Of a stretch of DNA of 17,531 nt, positions 1 to 8,020 are shown piece after piece. Position 1 is the stretch's first letter. The number at the start of each line of letters is the position of its first letter. The notes under the pieces are model-generated. The model was not told where the DNA came from and ran no database searches. It saw only the letters and a program-made list of their open reading frames with translations. Source of the DNA: an uncultured Candidatus Saccharibacteria bacterium (GTDB lineage Bacteria > Patescibacteriota > Saccharimonadia > Saccharimonadales > Saccharimonadaceae); assembly GCA_938018005.1 (NCBI GenBank), contig CALIJG010000027.1, forward strand, positions 1 to 17,531, read 5' to 3'. Made by a program: the position numbers and the translations under genes.

Positions 1-61
<61 letters not shown>

Positions 62-89
62 AAGAAAAGATGTACTTTTCATAAAAGAT

Positions 90-107
90 GCTTCCCTACT
101 AGGAAGC
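90..107 (-). other. Hairpin in the 16S rRNA leader
   Basis: GCTTCC and GGAAGC form a perfect 6-bp stem with a 6-base loop, about 30 bases before the 16S 5' end. It is not followed by a T-run, so it is more likely a leader fold or processing signal than a terminator. Confidence 0.5.
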
Positions 108-136
108 GTCTATAACTCAAAAATAGACTGACGATG

Positions 137-145
137 ATTATTGCA
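137..145 (-). promoter_or_regulatory. Possible second rRNA promoter (extended -10)
   Basis: The minus strand has TGCAATAAT, an extended -10 (TGn plus AATAAT), about 80 bases before the 16S 5' end and downstream of the stronger promoter. No good -35 was found at 16-18 bp. Tandem promoters are common in rrn leaders, but this one is weak. Confidence 0.3.
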
Positions 146-153
146 CAACTAAA

Positions 154-166
154 TTGTTAAGATACA
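154..166 (-). promoter_or_regulatory. boxA-like rRNA antitermination site
   Basis: The minus strand reads TGTATCTTAACAA, matching the CTTTAACAA core of the E. coli rrn boxA at eight of nine positions. It lies in the 16S leader between the promoter and the rRNA, the position expected for Nus-factor-dependent antitermination. No clear boxB hairpin was identified. Confidence 0.5.
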
Positions 167-217
167 AAACGTCTCGTTGTTGGCCCTTGTTTTTGTTCCC
201 TCAACCAGACTGAAACC

Positions 218-246
218 ATCATAGCGTATTTTTTGCGGATGGTCAA
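218..246 (-). promoter_or_regulatory. Main rRNA operon promoter
   Basis: On the minus strand a -35 TTGACC (246-241), an exactly 17-bp spacer and a -10 TATGAT (223-218) form a near-consensus sigma70-type promoter. Transcription would start near 211, about 150 bases before the mature 16S 5' end. The -35 box begins 14 bases after the stop codon of the PAP2-like gene, so the rRNA operon is packed directly behind the gyr cluster. The motif is seen; activity is inferred. Confidence 0.75.
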
Positions 247-259
247 CACTTTTTTACGA

Positions 260-694
260 TTATTTTGTCGCAAAAAATACAACTACACCCACAAGCACGC
301 CAAGCAGCGACCCAACGAAGATCTCGAGTGGTGTGTGCCCCTGTGCAGCCCGCGGCAATGTGACGTCGACCCCAGTCTTCTTGATGACCTGCTGGATGGC
401 AATACCCTGCTCGCCCGACGAGCGCCGCACCTTGACGGCATCGTAGCAAATAATCAGCACGAGCAGCGTCGTCACACCAACCAGAGGCGACTGTAACCCC
501 TGCTGCAGCACCAGCACCGTCCAGACAGACAACGATGTGGCGGCATGCGAGCTCGGCATGCCGCCAGAGATGAAGAGCTGGTGGGTGAAGTCAAGCACCT
601 TGCCTTTGGCGTGGGCAATTGCAAACTTAATGACGTGAGCAATTGCCCAGCTGATGGCGATGGCCACAATATATGGCGAGAGGTACCACGGCAT
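260..694 (-). CDS. Divergent PAP2-like (DUF212/YuiD-type) membrane protein
   Basis: A 144-residue integral membrane protein with about four hydrophobic segments. The family signature is complete: GGMPSSH near residues 44-50, DA..VRRSSGEQ near 85-95 and a late GHTPLE near 118-123. These are the divergent acid-phosphatase/vanadium-haloperoxidase-like motifs of DUF212 proteins such as B. subtilis YuiD. The family resembles lipid or diphosphate phosphatases, but its substrate is not established, so a phosphatase role is inference. ATG is preceded by AAGGAG eight bases upstream, located within the last codons of gyrA; two bases separate gyrA's stop from this ATG, so the gene is co-transcribed and probably translationally coupled to gyrA. 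The length is normal for the family. It is the last gene before the rRNA promoter. Confidence 0.85.
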   Translation of the reverse strand: MPWYLSPYIVAIAISWAIAHVIKFAIAHAKGKVLDFTHQLFISGGMPSSHAATSLSVWTVLVLQQGLQSPLVGVTTLLVLIICYDAVKVRRSSGEQGIAIQQVIKKTGVDVTLPRAAQGHTPLEIFVGSLLGVLVGVVVFFATK

Positions 695-696
695 GA

Positions 697-3219
697 TTAT
701 GTCTCCTTATCCTCGTCTTTTTCGCGCACAATGCCGATCGATGAGACAGTGTCATCCTTAGCAAGGCGCATCACTCGCACACCCTGAGTGGTGCGACCAA
801 GCGTTGGGATATCTTGGAGCGCCACACGGATGGTTTGGCCGTTTTGGCTGATGAGGAGCGCCTCAGTGGCGTCAGGCTCGAGAGTTTGCACAGCGATAAT
901 CGGCCCCGTCTTGGCAGTCACCACCGCTGCCTTAATACCAACCCCACCTCGTTTATGACAGGGGAAGTTGGCCGCTTTGGTAATCTTGCCGTAACCGTTT
1001 TGGCTAATGACAAGCAATTGCTGATCGCTACTGGTGACAATGTCCATCCCCACCACCGTATCATCGGGGCGGAGGCGTACACCACGCACGCCACGAGCAA
1101 CTCGACCCATTGGTCGGCACTCTGTCTCGCTAAAGCGCACTGCCTGACCAGCTGATGTTGAGATTATTACATCATTGTCACCATTGGTCTGCTTTATCCA
1201 GCGCAGCTCATCACCATCGTCGAGTTTGATAGTAATGAGACCATTCGTACGGATATTGGCGTAGTCTCGTAGTGTTGTCTTTTTCACAGTTCCCTTGGTT
1301 GTCGCCATAAAGAGGTAGCCATCATCACTTGCATCTTTCGCGTGGTTGATAATTGATGTAATTTTCTCTTCAGGCTGGAGCTGAAGCAAGTTGACAGCCG
1401 CAACACCCTTGGCTGCGAGGCTGGCAGCAGGCACTTCGTACGCCTTAAGGCGGAAGACCCGGCCCTTGTTGGTAAAGAAGAGCAGCCAGTCATGAGTGTT
1501 GGCCGGAATGAGTTGGTCGATGCCATCTTCTTCCTTGGTAGACATGCCACGCTTGCCCTTGCCACCTCTGTTTTGGCGGCGGTATTCACTCACTAACGTA
1601 CGCTTGATGTAATTCTCTGCTGTGAGAATAACAACGGTCTCTTCCTCAGGGATGAGCTCTTCGTCGCTGAATTTACCGAGCTCATGGTCGATGATCTTGG
1701 TGCGGCGCTCGTCACCGTACTTTTCTTTCATCTCAAGCAGTTCCTCTTTGATAAGGCGCAGGATCTCATTCTCGTCAGCCAGGATAGCCTCAAGCTGCTT
1801 GATGAGCTCGTGCAGATAGCGCAGCTCGTCTTCAATCTCTTGACGGTCAAGGCCAGTCAGCTTACGCAGCTGCATGGCAAGAATTGCCTTACCTTGGATC
1901 TCGCTGAGCGCAAAACGCTCCATCAGCCCCTGCAAAGCATCGTTGTAGTTCTTACTTGCTCGGATTAGCTTGACGACCTCATCGATGTTATCAAGCGCAA
2001 TCTTGAGCCCTTCAAGAATATGAGCTCGTGCCTTCGCCTTCTTGAGCTCATACTCGGTGCGGCGGCGCACCACAATGCGCCGATGCGTGATAAACTCACC
2101 GAGAATATCATGCAAGCCAAGTACCCGTGGCTGGAGACGCATCGCGTTCTCGCTACTTGGCACAAGCGCCAGCATGTTGTAGTGGAAGTTAGTCTGCAGC
2201 GCGGTGAGCTTGTAGAGCTGGTTGAGCACCTTCTTGGGGTAGGCATCCTTTTTGAGGTCGATAACAACACGCACATTACCCCGAGCCGACTCATCGCGCA
2301 GGTCGCTGATGGAAGTGAGCTTCTTCTCGTGGACGAGGTCGGCAATCTTCTCAATCAGTGTTGCTTTATTCACACCATAAGGCATTTCCGTAATGACGAT
2401 GCGGTAGCGCCCGCGCTTCTTCGTCTCCTCGATGGCTGCCACGGCGCGCATCGTCACACTGCCACGACCAGTGGCGTAGGCCTGACGCATTGGCGCGCCA
2501 CCATAGACCACGGCGCCAGTTGGAAAGTCCGGGCCTTTGATGTGCTGCATGAGGTCATCCAGCGTGGCGTCGGGGTTGTTGATGAGCTCGACTGTGGCAT
2601 CAACCACCTCACCAAGGTTGTGGGTGGGGATGTTCGTTGCCATACCAACGGCAATACCAACCTGGCCGTTAAGTAGTAGATTGGGCAGCTTGGCTGGCAA
2701 GACAGTCGGCTCTTGGCGGGTGGCATCGTAGGTGTCGCGGAATGGGACGGTTTCTTTATCGATATCAGCTAGGAGTGCCTCTGACACACGCGTCATTTTT
2801 GCCTCGGTGTAGCGCATTGCAGCAGGCGGATCACCATCCATCGAGCCAAAGTTCCCCTGCCCCTGCACCAGTGGGTAGCGCTCAACCCAGTCTTGGGCCA
2901 TACGCACCATGGCATCGTAGATGGAGCTATCGCCGTGTGGGTGGTACTTACCCATCACCTCACCAACGATCTGGGCGCTCTTGATCGTCTTAGATGTCGG
3001 GCCGATGCCCATCTTGTCCATCACATAGACGATGCGGCGGTGGACGGGCTTCATGCCATCACGCACATCAGGCAGCGCGCGGTCGACGATGACCGACATC
3101 GAGTAGCGCAGGAAGTTATCCTCCATCACGTCCTCGACGGTACGTACCTCCACACTGCGCGAGTGGCTCTGGTCGGGTATGGTAGCTGGGGTGGTTGGTT
3201 GGTTATCTTCTGGCTGCAT
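697..3219 (-). CDS. gyrA: DNA gyrase subunit A
   Basis: The breakage-reunion subunit of DNA gyrase, which with GyrB introduces negative supercoils using ATP. Numbering from the upstream ATG at 3237, the catalytic tyrosine is Tyr143 in AAMRYTEAK. The quinolone-determining region HGDSSIYD keeps Ser104 and Asp108, the susceptible-type residues. A GyrA-box (QNRGGKG) is followed by the six-bladed C-terminal wrapping domain, so this is GyrA rather than ParC. Two ATGs are possible: 3237, three bases after the gyrB stop, has a poorly spaced SD, while 3219 has GAGGA at 7 bases. I prefer 3219 (840 residues); the upstream choice gives 846. It is co-transcribed with gyrB upstream and the PAP2-like gene downstream. 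Length is typical. Confidence 0.97.
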   Translation of the reverse strand: MQPEDNQPTTPATIPDQSHSRSVEVRTVEDVMEDNFLRYSMSVIVDRALPDVRDGMKPVHRRIVYVMDKMGIGPTSKTIKSAQIVGEVMGKYHPHGDSSIYDAMVRMAQDWVERYPLVQGQGNFGSMDGDPPAAMRYTEAKMTRVSEALLADIDKETVPFRDTYDATRQEPTVLPAKLPNLLLNGQVGIAVGMATNIPTHNLGEVVDATVELINNPDATLDDLMQHIKGPDFPTGAVVYGGAPMRQAYATGRGSVTMRAVAAIEETKKRGRYRIVITEMPYGVNKATLIEKIADLVHEKKLTSISDLRDESARGNVRVVIDLKKDAYPKKVLNQLYKLTALQTNFHYNMLALVPSSENAMRLQPRVLGLHDILGEFITHRRIVVRRRTEYELKKAKARAHILEGLKIALDNIDEVVKLIRASKNYNDALQGLMERFALSEIQGKAILAMQLRKLTGLDRQEIEDELRYLHELIKQLEAILADENEILRLIKEELLEMKEKYGDERRTKIIDHELGKFSDEELIPEEETVVILTAENYIKRTLVSEYRRQNRGGKGKRGMSTKEEDGIDQLIPANTHDWLLFFTNKGRVFRLKAYEVPAASLAAKGVAAVNLLQLQPEEKITSIINHAKDASDDGYLFMATTKGTVKKTTLRDYANIRTNGLITIKLDDGDELRWIKQTNGDNDVIISTSAGQAVRFSETECRPMGRVARGVRGVRLRPDDTVVGMDIVTSSDQQLLVISQNGYGKITKAANFPCHKRGGVGIKAAVVTAKTGPIIAVQTLEPDATEALLISQNGQTIRVALQDIPTLGRTTQGVRVMRLAKDDTVSSIGIVREKDEDKET

Positions 3220-3240
3220 TGTATGTTCCTCGTTCATAGA

Positions 3241-5229
3241 TTAGATATCAAGCTCCTCTAGGCTGACCTTCGCAGCGTTGGCCTGGATGAAGTTCTTGCG
3301 CACGCTCACTTCGTTGCCCATTAGCTTGGTGAAGATTGCGTCGGCACGCTCGGCATCCTCCAGCTGGACTTGCACAAGCACACGGTGCTCGGGGTTCATC
3401 GTCGTCTCCCATAGCTGGTCGGCATCCATCTCACCCAGACCCTTGTAGCGCTGGAGGGCAGACTCACTCAGGCCAGCTTGCTTGATACGGGGCTCGCTTG
3501 GGTCTATTTCTACCCCACGAGCCTTGCGCGCTGCAATCTGCTCGTCGTAGTAGGCCTCGAGAGCTTCTTCGTTGTAAATATATTCTTGCTTGTTGCCCGA
3601 GAGACGGAGCTTAAACAGAGGTGGCTTGGCCAAGTAGATATGCCCTGCCTCCACCACCGGCTGCATATAACGGAAGAAGAAGGTCATGAGCAATGTGGCA
3701 ATGTGGCTGCCGTCGACATCGGCATCAGTCATGATGATAATACGGTTGTAGCGCAGCCCCTTGATGTCGAAGGTGTCGCCAATCCCCACACCCATACCCT
3801 TGATGAGGCTGAGGATCTCGCGGTTGGCGTACATTTTGTCGAGCCGTGCCCGCTCGGTGTTGAGCACCTTACCGCGCAGCGGCAAGATAGCCTGGGTACG
3901 GCTGTCGCGCCCAGTCTTGGCCGAGCCACCAGCCGAGTCACCCTCCACGATGTAGAGCTCACACTCTTCGGGGTTTTTGCTGGAGCAGTCGGCCAGCTTG
4001 CCTGGCAGGCTGGCGCCATCAAGCGCCCCTTTACGGATCACGGTATCGCGCGCCGCTCGAGCGGCCTTGCGGGCTCGGGCAGCCAGCGTCGCTTTGCCAA
4101 CGATCTTCTTGGCCACTGCCGGGTTTTCTTCTAGATAGTACGAGAAATACTCACTCATTACTTGGTCAACGTAACGCCGCACCTCGGGGTTGCCCAGCTT
4201 ATTCTTAGTCTGGCCCTCAAACTGCGGGTCGGGCAGCTTGACGAGGATAACGGCAGTAAGCCCCTCGCGGATGTCATCGCCCGAGAGGTTGTCATCCTTC
4301 TCCTTGAGGAGACCATTCTTGCGCGCATAGTCATTAATAACACGGGTCATTGCTGCGCGAAAGCCCACAAGGTGTGTCCCACCATCAGGTGTGAGCACGT
4401 TGTTAGCGAAAGGTCGGACGGTTTCGACGTAGGTATCGTTGTATTGCACTGCCACCTCGATCATCGAGTCCTCGACCTGCTTCTCCACATAAAAGACATC
4501 GTCGCTCAGCACATCTTTACCAACGTTGAGGTTCTTGACATAACTGCGAATCCCTCCCTCGAAATAAAAGGCCTGGCGCTGCTTGGTGCGCTCATCATAC
4601 ACAGTGGTGTAGACACCTTTCGTGAGGTAGGCTTGGTGGCGAAGGTAGTGTACCACCCACTTGTAGTCGAAGTCGACTGTCTCTTTAAAGATGGTTGGGT
4701 CGGGATAGAAGACAATGGTCGTGCCATCAGGCCGGTCGGTTTTGCCCTTATTCTTGAGCGGTACAGTAGTATGGCCACGCTCAAATTCAATCCGATAGAG
4801 GCGTCCTTTGCGCACCACCTCAGCCACGAGACGGCTGGACAGCGCATTAACCACGCTCGAGCCCACACCGTGCAAACCAGACGACACCTTGTAGCCACCG
4901 CCACCAAACTTACCACCAGCGTGCAGCACCGTCAGCACGGTCTCGAGTGTACTCAGACCAGTCTTGGGGTGCTTGTCTACCGGGATACCACGCCCGTTGT
5001 CGGTCACCATCAAGCCACCATCGGCCAAGATACGCACATCGACGCGCGAGGCATAGCCCGCAATCGCTTCATCGATGGAGTTATCAGCAATCTCCTTAAT
5101 CAAATGGTGCACGCCATCGTAGCCCGTGCTACCGATATACATCCCCGGGCGCTTGCGGACTGGCTCGAGACCCTCGAGCACCTGAATTTGCGAACCGTCA
5201 TACGATCCATTATCTACTTGTTTGTTCAT
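3241..5229 (-). CDS. gyrB: DNA gyrase subunit B
   Basis: The ATPase subunit of DNA gyrase, 662 residues. The GHKL ATPase domain shows EIADNSIDEA with the catalytic Glu46 and Asn50, DNGRGIP near 77-83 and the GLHGVG lid near 118-123. The transducer domain follows. The TOPRIM domain has EGDSAGG (429-435), PLRGK (450-454) and the metal-binding DADVDGSHI (502-510). The C-terminal tail contains RYKGLGEMD. The length matches the short GyrB type without the enterobacterial insertion. The ATG at 5229 has GAGGG six bases upstream. It opens the gyrB-gyrA-PAP2 transcription unit; gyrA's first possible ATG lies three bases after its stop. PLRGK and the pairing with a GyrA-box GyrA argue for gyrase rather than topoisomerase IV ParE. 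Confidence 0.97.
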   Translation of the reverse strand: MNKQVDNGSYDGSQIQVLEGLEPVRKRPGMYIGSTGYDGVHHLIKEIADNSIDEAIAGYASRVDVRILADGGLMVTDNGRGIPVDKHPKTGLSTLETVLTVLHAGGKFGGGGYKVSSGLHGVGSSVVNALSSRLVAEVVRKGRLYRIEFERGHTTVPLKNKGKTDRPDGTTIVFYPDPTIFKETVDFDYKWVVHYLRHQAYLTKGVYTTVYDERTKQRQAFYFEGGIRSYVKNLNVGKDVLSDDVFYVEKQVEDSMIEVAVQYNDTYVETVRPFANNVLTPDGGTHLVGFRAAMTRVINDYARKNGLLKEKDDNLSGDDIREGLTAVILVKLPDPQFEGQTKNKLGNPEVRRYVDQVMSEYFSYYLEENPAVAKKIVGKATLAARARKAARAARDTVIRKGALDGASLPGKLADCSSKNPEECELYIVEGDSAGGSAKTGRDSRTQAILPLRGKVLNTERARLDKMYANREILSLIKGMGVGIGDTFDIKGLRYNRIIIMTDADVDGSHIATLLMTFFFRYMQPVVEAGHIYLAKPPLFKLRLSGNKQEYIYNEEALEAYYDEQIAARKARGVEIDPSEPRIKQAGLSESALQRYKGLGEMDADQLWETTMNPEHRVLVQVQLEDAERADAIFTKLMGNEVSVRKNFIQANAAKVSLEELDI

Positions 5230-5276
5230 TCATTTCCCTCACTATTAGGTCATTCGGGTTACATTACACGCACCTT

Positions 5277-5306
5277 ATTGTATCATAATCGCCGAGGCAG
5301 CGAAAA
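5277..5306 (-). promoter_or_regulatory. Possible gyrB promoter
   Basis: The minus strand has TACAAT (5282-5277) overlapping TATGAT (5287-5282), about 50 bases before the gyrB ATG. The best -35 is poor (TTTTCG, 18-bp spacer). A promoter is expected here because the preceding gene ends 195 bases upstream behind a hairpin, but the exact box is uncertain. Confidence 0.35.
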
Positions 5307-5393
5307 TAACAGGGGTGGAGAGAGTGATTTAAATCATAAGAACTCACCTTCTTTGTATCAACTCCACCCCCCATCACTTCATCCGATGGAGTG
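5303..5393 (-). terminator. Hairpin cluster after the membrane-protein operon, terminator-like
   Basis: On the minus strand GGGGTGGAG (5370-5362) pairs with CTCCACCCC (5320-5312) around a 41-base loop, followed by a T-rich tail TGTTATTTT. Inside the loop are AAGAA/TTCTT and the 10-bp palindrome GATTTAAATC. A second compact hairpin (CACTCCATC/GATGAAGTG, 5393-5375) lies upstream. The long loop makes it a poor textbook terminator, so it could also be a leader structure of gyrB if transcription starts earlier. Confidence 0.4.
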
Positions 5394-5423
5394 TGAGATA
5401 AAGCAAGAACCCTAAGATTCAGG

Positions 5424-6215
5424 CTACTCATACTTACTTGTCGCAACAAGGATGAAGCCAGCGACAGCCATCACTGGTGATGCGACAAACCATGCGATGC
5501 CACCATATATCGCGATCGACGCCACCATCCCCATCACCAGTAGCGTCGGTTCATTGAGAAGAGTTTTCAAAACATGCCAATGTGCACTAAGAAAGTCAGC
5601 CACACCAAAAAGCATCGACACAAGCATACCATACAGCGCCATCATCGGTACAGCTGCTGCAAGCATCAGCCAGAGGCCAGTCTTGCGCTTCATCATTTGA
5701 TTGAGCGTCGTATCATCTACATCGCTACGTTTTGCTGGTATCGCTGGCTGCATACCCAGCAATACATACCAGAGGTAGAGCGAACCAACGAAGCTCGGTA
5801 TGTTGCTCATGAGAACAGTTGTATTATTAACTACTAATCCTACAGGTGTGTGCAGTACACCACCACCGAGCCAACCCACAATAAACAGCGCCCCATTCAC
5901 TAGCAACAAGCCAAGCGCTCCAATCCTCTGCCAGTATCGATCGGTGCGGTGCGACTGCCGCAGTGTGATGACGCTCTGCGCTAGTATACTCGCACTCCAA
6001 GCGGCGAGTAGCCAGCCAAGCACCTGCTCCACCCCTGTCAGGCTCGCTAGCACCCCGCCCTGCAGACATACGATGGCTGCATTGGCAATCATCCCCACCC
6101 CACCCGCAATCACACAGGCCTCGAGCCAAGCCCGGCGCGGCGGCGCAGACACATCAGATGTGCCTGTGTGGCTATGCTGTTTTGCGGTAGTTGTGGCGAT
6201 GGATTGCGTTGGCAT
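5424..6215 (-). CDS. Multi-pass membrane protein of unknown function (paralogue B)
   Basis: 263 residues: a polar N-terminus of about 28 residues, then five to seven hydrophobic segments. I do not recognise the family. It is clearly homologous to the next gene upstream (6257-7246). Shared landmarks in the same order are RR..LEA..I.GG.GM, GWL...WS.S..., HRTD.Y.QR, S.YLWY.LL, a cytoplasmic-type R/D/T-rich linker ending M.R...GLWL, and a C-terminal GF.LVA.S..E. ATG has AGAGGAG nine bases upstream. It is the last gene of a three-gene membrane operon, 41 bases after its paralogue. No catalytic or transporter motif is visible; roles in envelope organisation or signalling would be guesses. Confidence 0.8.
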   Translation of the reverse strand: MPTQSIATTTAKQHSHTGTSDVSAPPRRAWLEACVIAGGVGMIANAAIVCLQGGVLASLTGVEQVLGWLLAAWSASILAQSVITLRQSHRTDRYWQRIGALGLLLVNGALFIVGWLGGGVLHTPVGLVVNNTTVLMSNIPSFVGSLYLWYVLLGMQPAIPAKRSDVDDTTLNQMMKRKTGLWLMLAAAVPMMALYGMLVSMLFGVADFLSAHWHVLKTLLNEPTLLVMGMVASIAIYGGIAWFVASPVMAVAGFILVATSKYE

Positions 6216-6256
6216 GGGGCGGTTCTCCTCTGTTAGACGGTGGTTTTAGTGCTTGG

Positions 6257-7246
6257 TTATTCGCGCTGGCTGTTTGCCACAAGCACCATACCAATGATGA
6301 GCATGCCGATACATGGCACAATCAAGATCATGCCAGCGATCATAAAGATCAAGTGAATCATGCCGAAAAACGATAGTATTGACGTAAAGATCGTAGTACC
6401 TCGGCTTGTGCTACTCATCAGCATCAACGTCCCCGAAAACTGCGCAAGAGCCGGAAGCACAAATGCCGTCACAATTAGCCAGAGGCCAACCCGCCGACGT
6501 CGCATCAAACGAGCATATGTTGTGGCGGGCACATCAGGCGCAGTACGCGGCGCGATTGTCCGCTTCGTACAGAGTAATAAGTACCAGAGGTAGCTAGAGC
6601 CGAACACAGCGATGACGGTGCTTACCTGCATGACTGTACTGTTTATCCATATAACCGCCTTTTGTCCAGGGCTCACAAAGAACAAATTGTATAGCCATTC
6701 GCTTATGATGAGTGCGGCCGGATTACCCGCCACTAAGAGCACGGCAAGGAACCGCTGTATATAATGATCTGTCCGGTGGAGCTGTATCAGCGTGCTAATC
6801 CCTTGCACCACCAAGCTCACGCTCCACATGAGGATGAGCCAACCAGCTACCCGCTCTGATGATGTGCGATCTACCTGCCCCACCATCAGTGCACCATAGA
6901 AGCTCACTATTGCAGCATACATCAGCATTCCTGCTGCTCCCGTCGCAATAAACGCCTCCAACACTGGTCGGCGGCGGGCTGTGGCGTGTGCAACAGGGGT
7001 AGCTGACGATGGCGGTGTGTCTGTGTGGCTTGGTGATGTATTATCTACGGCAGCTTGTGATGAGCTGCTTAGCTGCGTGCTAGGTGATGGAACAGAGGTC
7101 GTATCTGCTTTTGTTGTTTTTTTCGCAATAGATTGTGACTGTTGTGATTCTTGTTTGGTGCGCTGCGCCCTGCGCTTCTTTGGGGATGATGTCGCTTGTG
7201 TCTCTGGCGCGGTGGGCGCTGCTGGGGTTGATTTTTTTCGTGGCAT
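6257..7246 (-). CDS. Multi-pass membrane protein with long disordered N-terminus (paralogue A)
   Basis: 329 residues. The first 90 or so are low-complexity, rich in Ser, Thr, Pro, Gln and Lys with basic clusters (SPKKRRAQRTK near 24-34), and look disordered and cytoplasmic. The remaining part has six or so hydrophobic segments and aligns by eye with the downstream 263-residue protein (HRTD.YIQR, SSYLWYLLL, RLMRRRRVGLWL, C-terminal GMVLVANSQRE). The main difference is the N-terminal extension, which is much shorter in the partner. ATG is preceded by AGGAGG eight bases upstream, the strongest SD of this operon. The gene starts 35 bases after the upstream small membrane protein ends. Function unknown; tandem duplication of an ancestral gene is the simplest explanation of the pair. 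Confidence 0.8.
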   Translation of the reverse strand: MPRKKSTPAAPTAPETQATSSPKKRRAQRTKQESQQSQSIAKKTTKADTTSVPSPSTQLSSSSQAAVDNTSPSHTDTPPSSATPVAHATARRRPVLEAFIATGAAGMLMYAAIVSFYGALMVGQVDRTSSERVAGWLILMWSVSLVVQGISTLIQLHRTDHYIQRFLAVLLVAGNPAALIISEWLYNLFFVSPGQKAVIWINSTVMQVSTVIAVFGSSYLWYLLLCTKRTIAPRTAPDVPATTYARLMRRRRVGLWLIVTAFVLPALAQFSGTLMLMSSTSRGTTIFTSILSFFGMIHLIFMIAGMILIVPCIGMLIIGMVLVANSQRE

Positions 7247-7281
7247 AGAACCGTCCTCCTCTGCCTAGTATACGCGCCCTA

Positions 7282-7659
7282 TCACCGTTTTGCCACATAA
7301 AAACATGCAATTGCCTCAAATGCAAAGACTAGTGCCAGCTCGTACCAGCCGCCACGCCCCACCGAGCGCGCCCCAATCAGCAGCACTGGTGCCAGCGCCA
7401 GTACCGAGCCAAAATAATAACAACGCCGAAAGCTCAGCGTCACTGCTCGCCGCTGCGCCTCGGGCAACCAACGCCGCAGCGCCGCGGCAATACCCGCCAG
7501 CAGGTACGTTAGCAACCCCAGCATTACCACATAGCACAGCACAAAGACCAGCACGATCCCCAGAGGGTGAATCGTCGCTGGTGTGGTAGTCTGCAGCACA
7601 ATCGCTAGCAGCACCGCTGCAGCCGCGCTCATACTGGCAAGCAGGATTCTTCGAGACAT
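7282..7659 (-). CDS. Small four-helix membrane protein, unknown function
   Basis: 125 residues from the ATG at 7659, starting MSRRILLASM. Four hydrophobic segments are visible: a signal-anchor-like N-terminus, a second around HPLGIVLVFVLCYVVM, a third around YYFGSVLALAPVLLIG and a C-terminal one ending VAKR. I do not recognise the family. The open frame extends upstream to a TTG at 7713, but no SD supports it, and a -35/-10 pair lies between them with the -10 ending seven bases before ATG 7659, so a leaderless start at 7659 is preferred. It heads an operon with the two paralogous membrane proteins. Confidence 0.65.
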   Translation of the reverse strand: MSRRILLASMSAAAAVLLAIVLQTTTPATIHPLGIVLVFVLCYVVMLGLLTYLLAGIAAALRRWLPEAQRRAVTLSFRRCYYFGSVLALAPVLLIGARSVGRGGWYELALVFAFEAIACFYVAKR

Positions 7660-7666
7660 ATCTATC

Positions 7667-7695
7667 ACTATACCAAGCAATCCGCCTGGTGAGAA
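7667..7695 (-). promoter_or_regulatory. Promoter of the three-gene membrane operon (leaderless)
   Basis: On the minus strand TTCTCA (7695-7690), a 17-bp spacer and TATAGT (7672-7667) precede ATG 7659 by seven bases. The start of transcription would fall on or next to the ATG, giving a leaderless message. No SD exists for this ATG, which fits. Confidence 0.5.
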
Positions 7696-7744
7696 GCCCG
7701 AGCAGCTACACAAAGCAACGCGCTTGCAGCGTCCTCTATAGATA

Positions 7745-8020
7745 TATAATTAGGACGCCCGGCAGCCGCTACGGGCTAGAGGTGCTCCACAGTGTGGAGC
7801 ATGAGTGGTGCGCCTCTGGCATGCGCCATATAGAACGAGGCCACCACGCGTCGACGCCAACGATGACAAAAGTACTTCTATTGGGGGGTACTATTAGTAT
7901 TGGCGGAGCGCAGGCAGTGCCAAAGCTCAGCGCTATGCTGCGCTCTGCCGCTGCCTGGTGTGCGCCAATGGCTACGCTATGTTGGGTTAATGGTAGGGTA
8001 AGCTTTTCCGTTTTATTTTT
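7745..8020 (+). ncRNA. Candidate structured non-coding RNA, unassigned
   Basis: A perfect -10 TATAAT (7745-7750) is followed by five consecutive hairpins and a T-rich end (8011-8020). The stems are GCCCG/CGGGC (7757/7772), GCTCCAC/GTGGAGC (7784/7794), GTGGTG..CCTC/GAGG..CACCAC (7805/7837) enclosing TGGC/GCCA, AGTAC/GTACT (7871/7888), and ATTGGCG..AGGCAG/CTGCCT..CGCCAAT (7899/7951). No convincing protein is encoded: the 123-residue plus frame is not protein-like and has no SD. The -35 is poor. The RNA would be about 265 nt. I could not match it to SRP, 6S or another family by eye. The strand is inferred from the TATAAT and T-tail. It may be novel, or it may be several unrelated hairpins. Confidence 0.4.
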
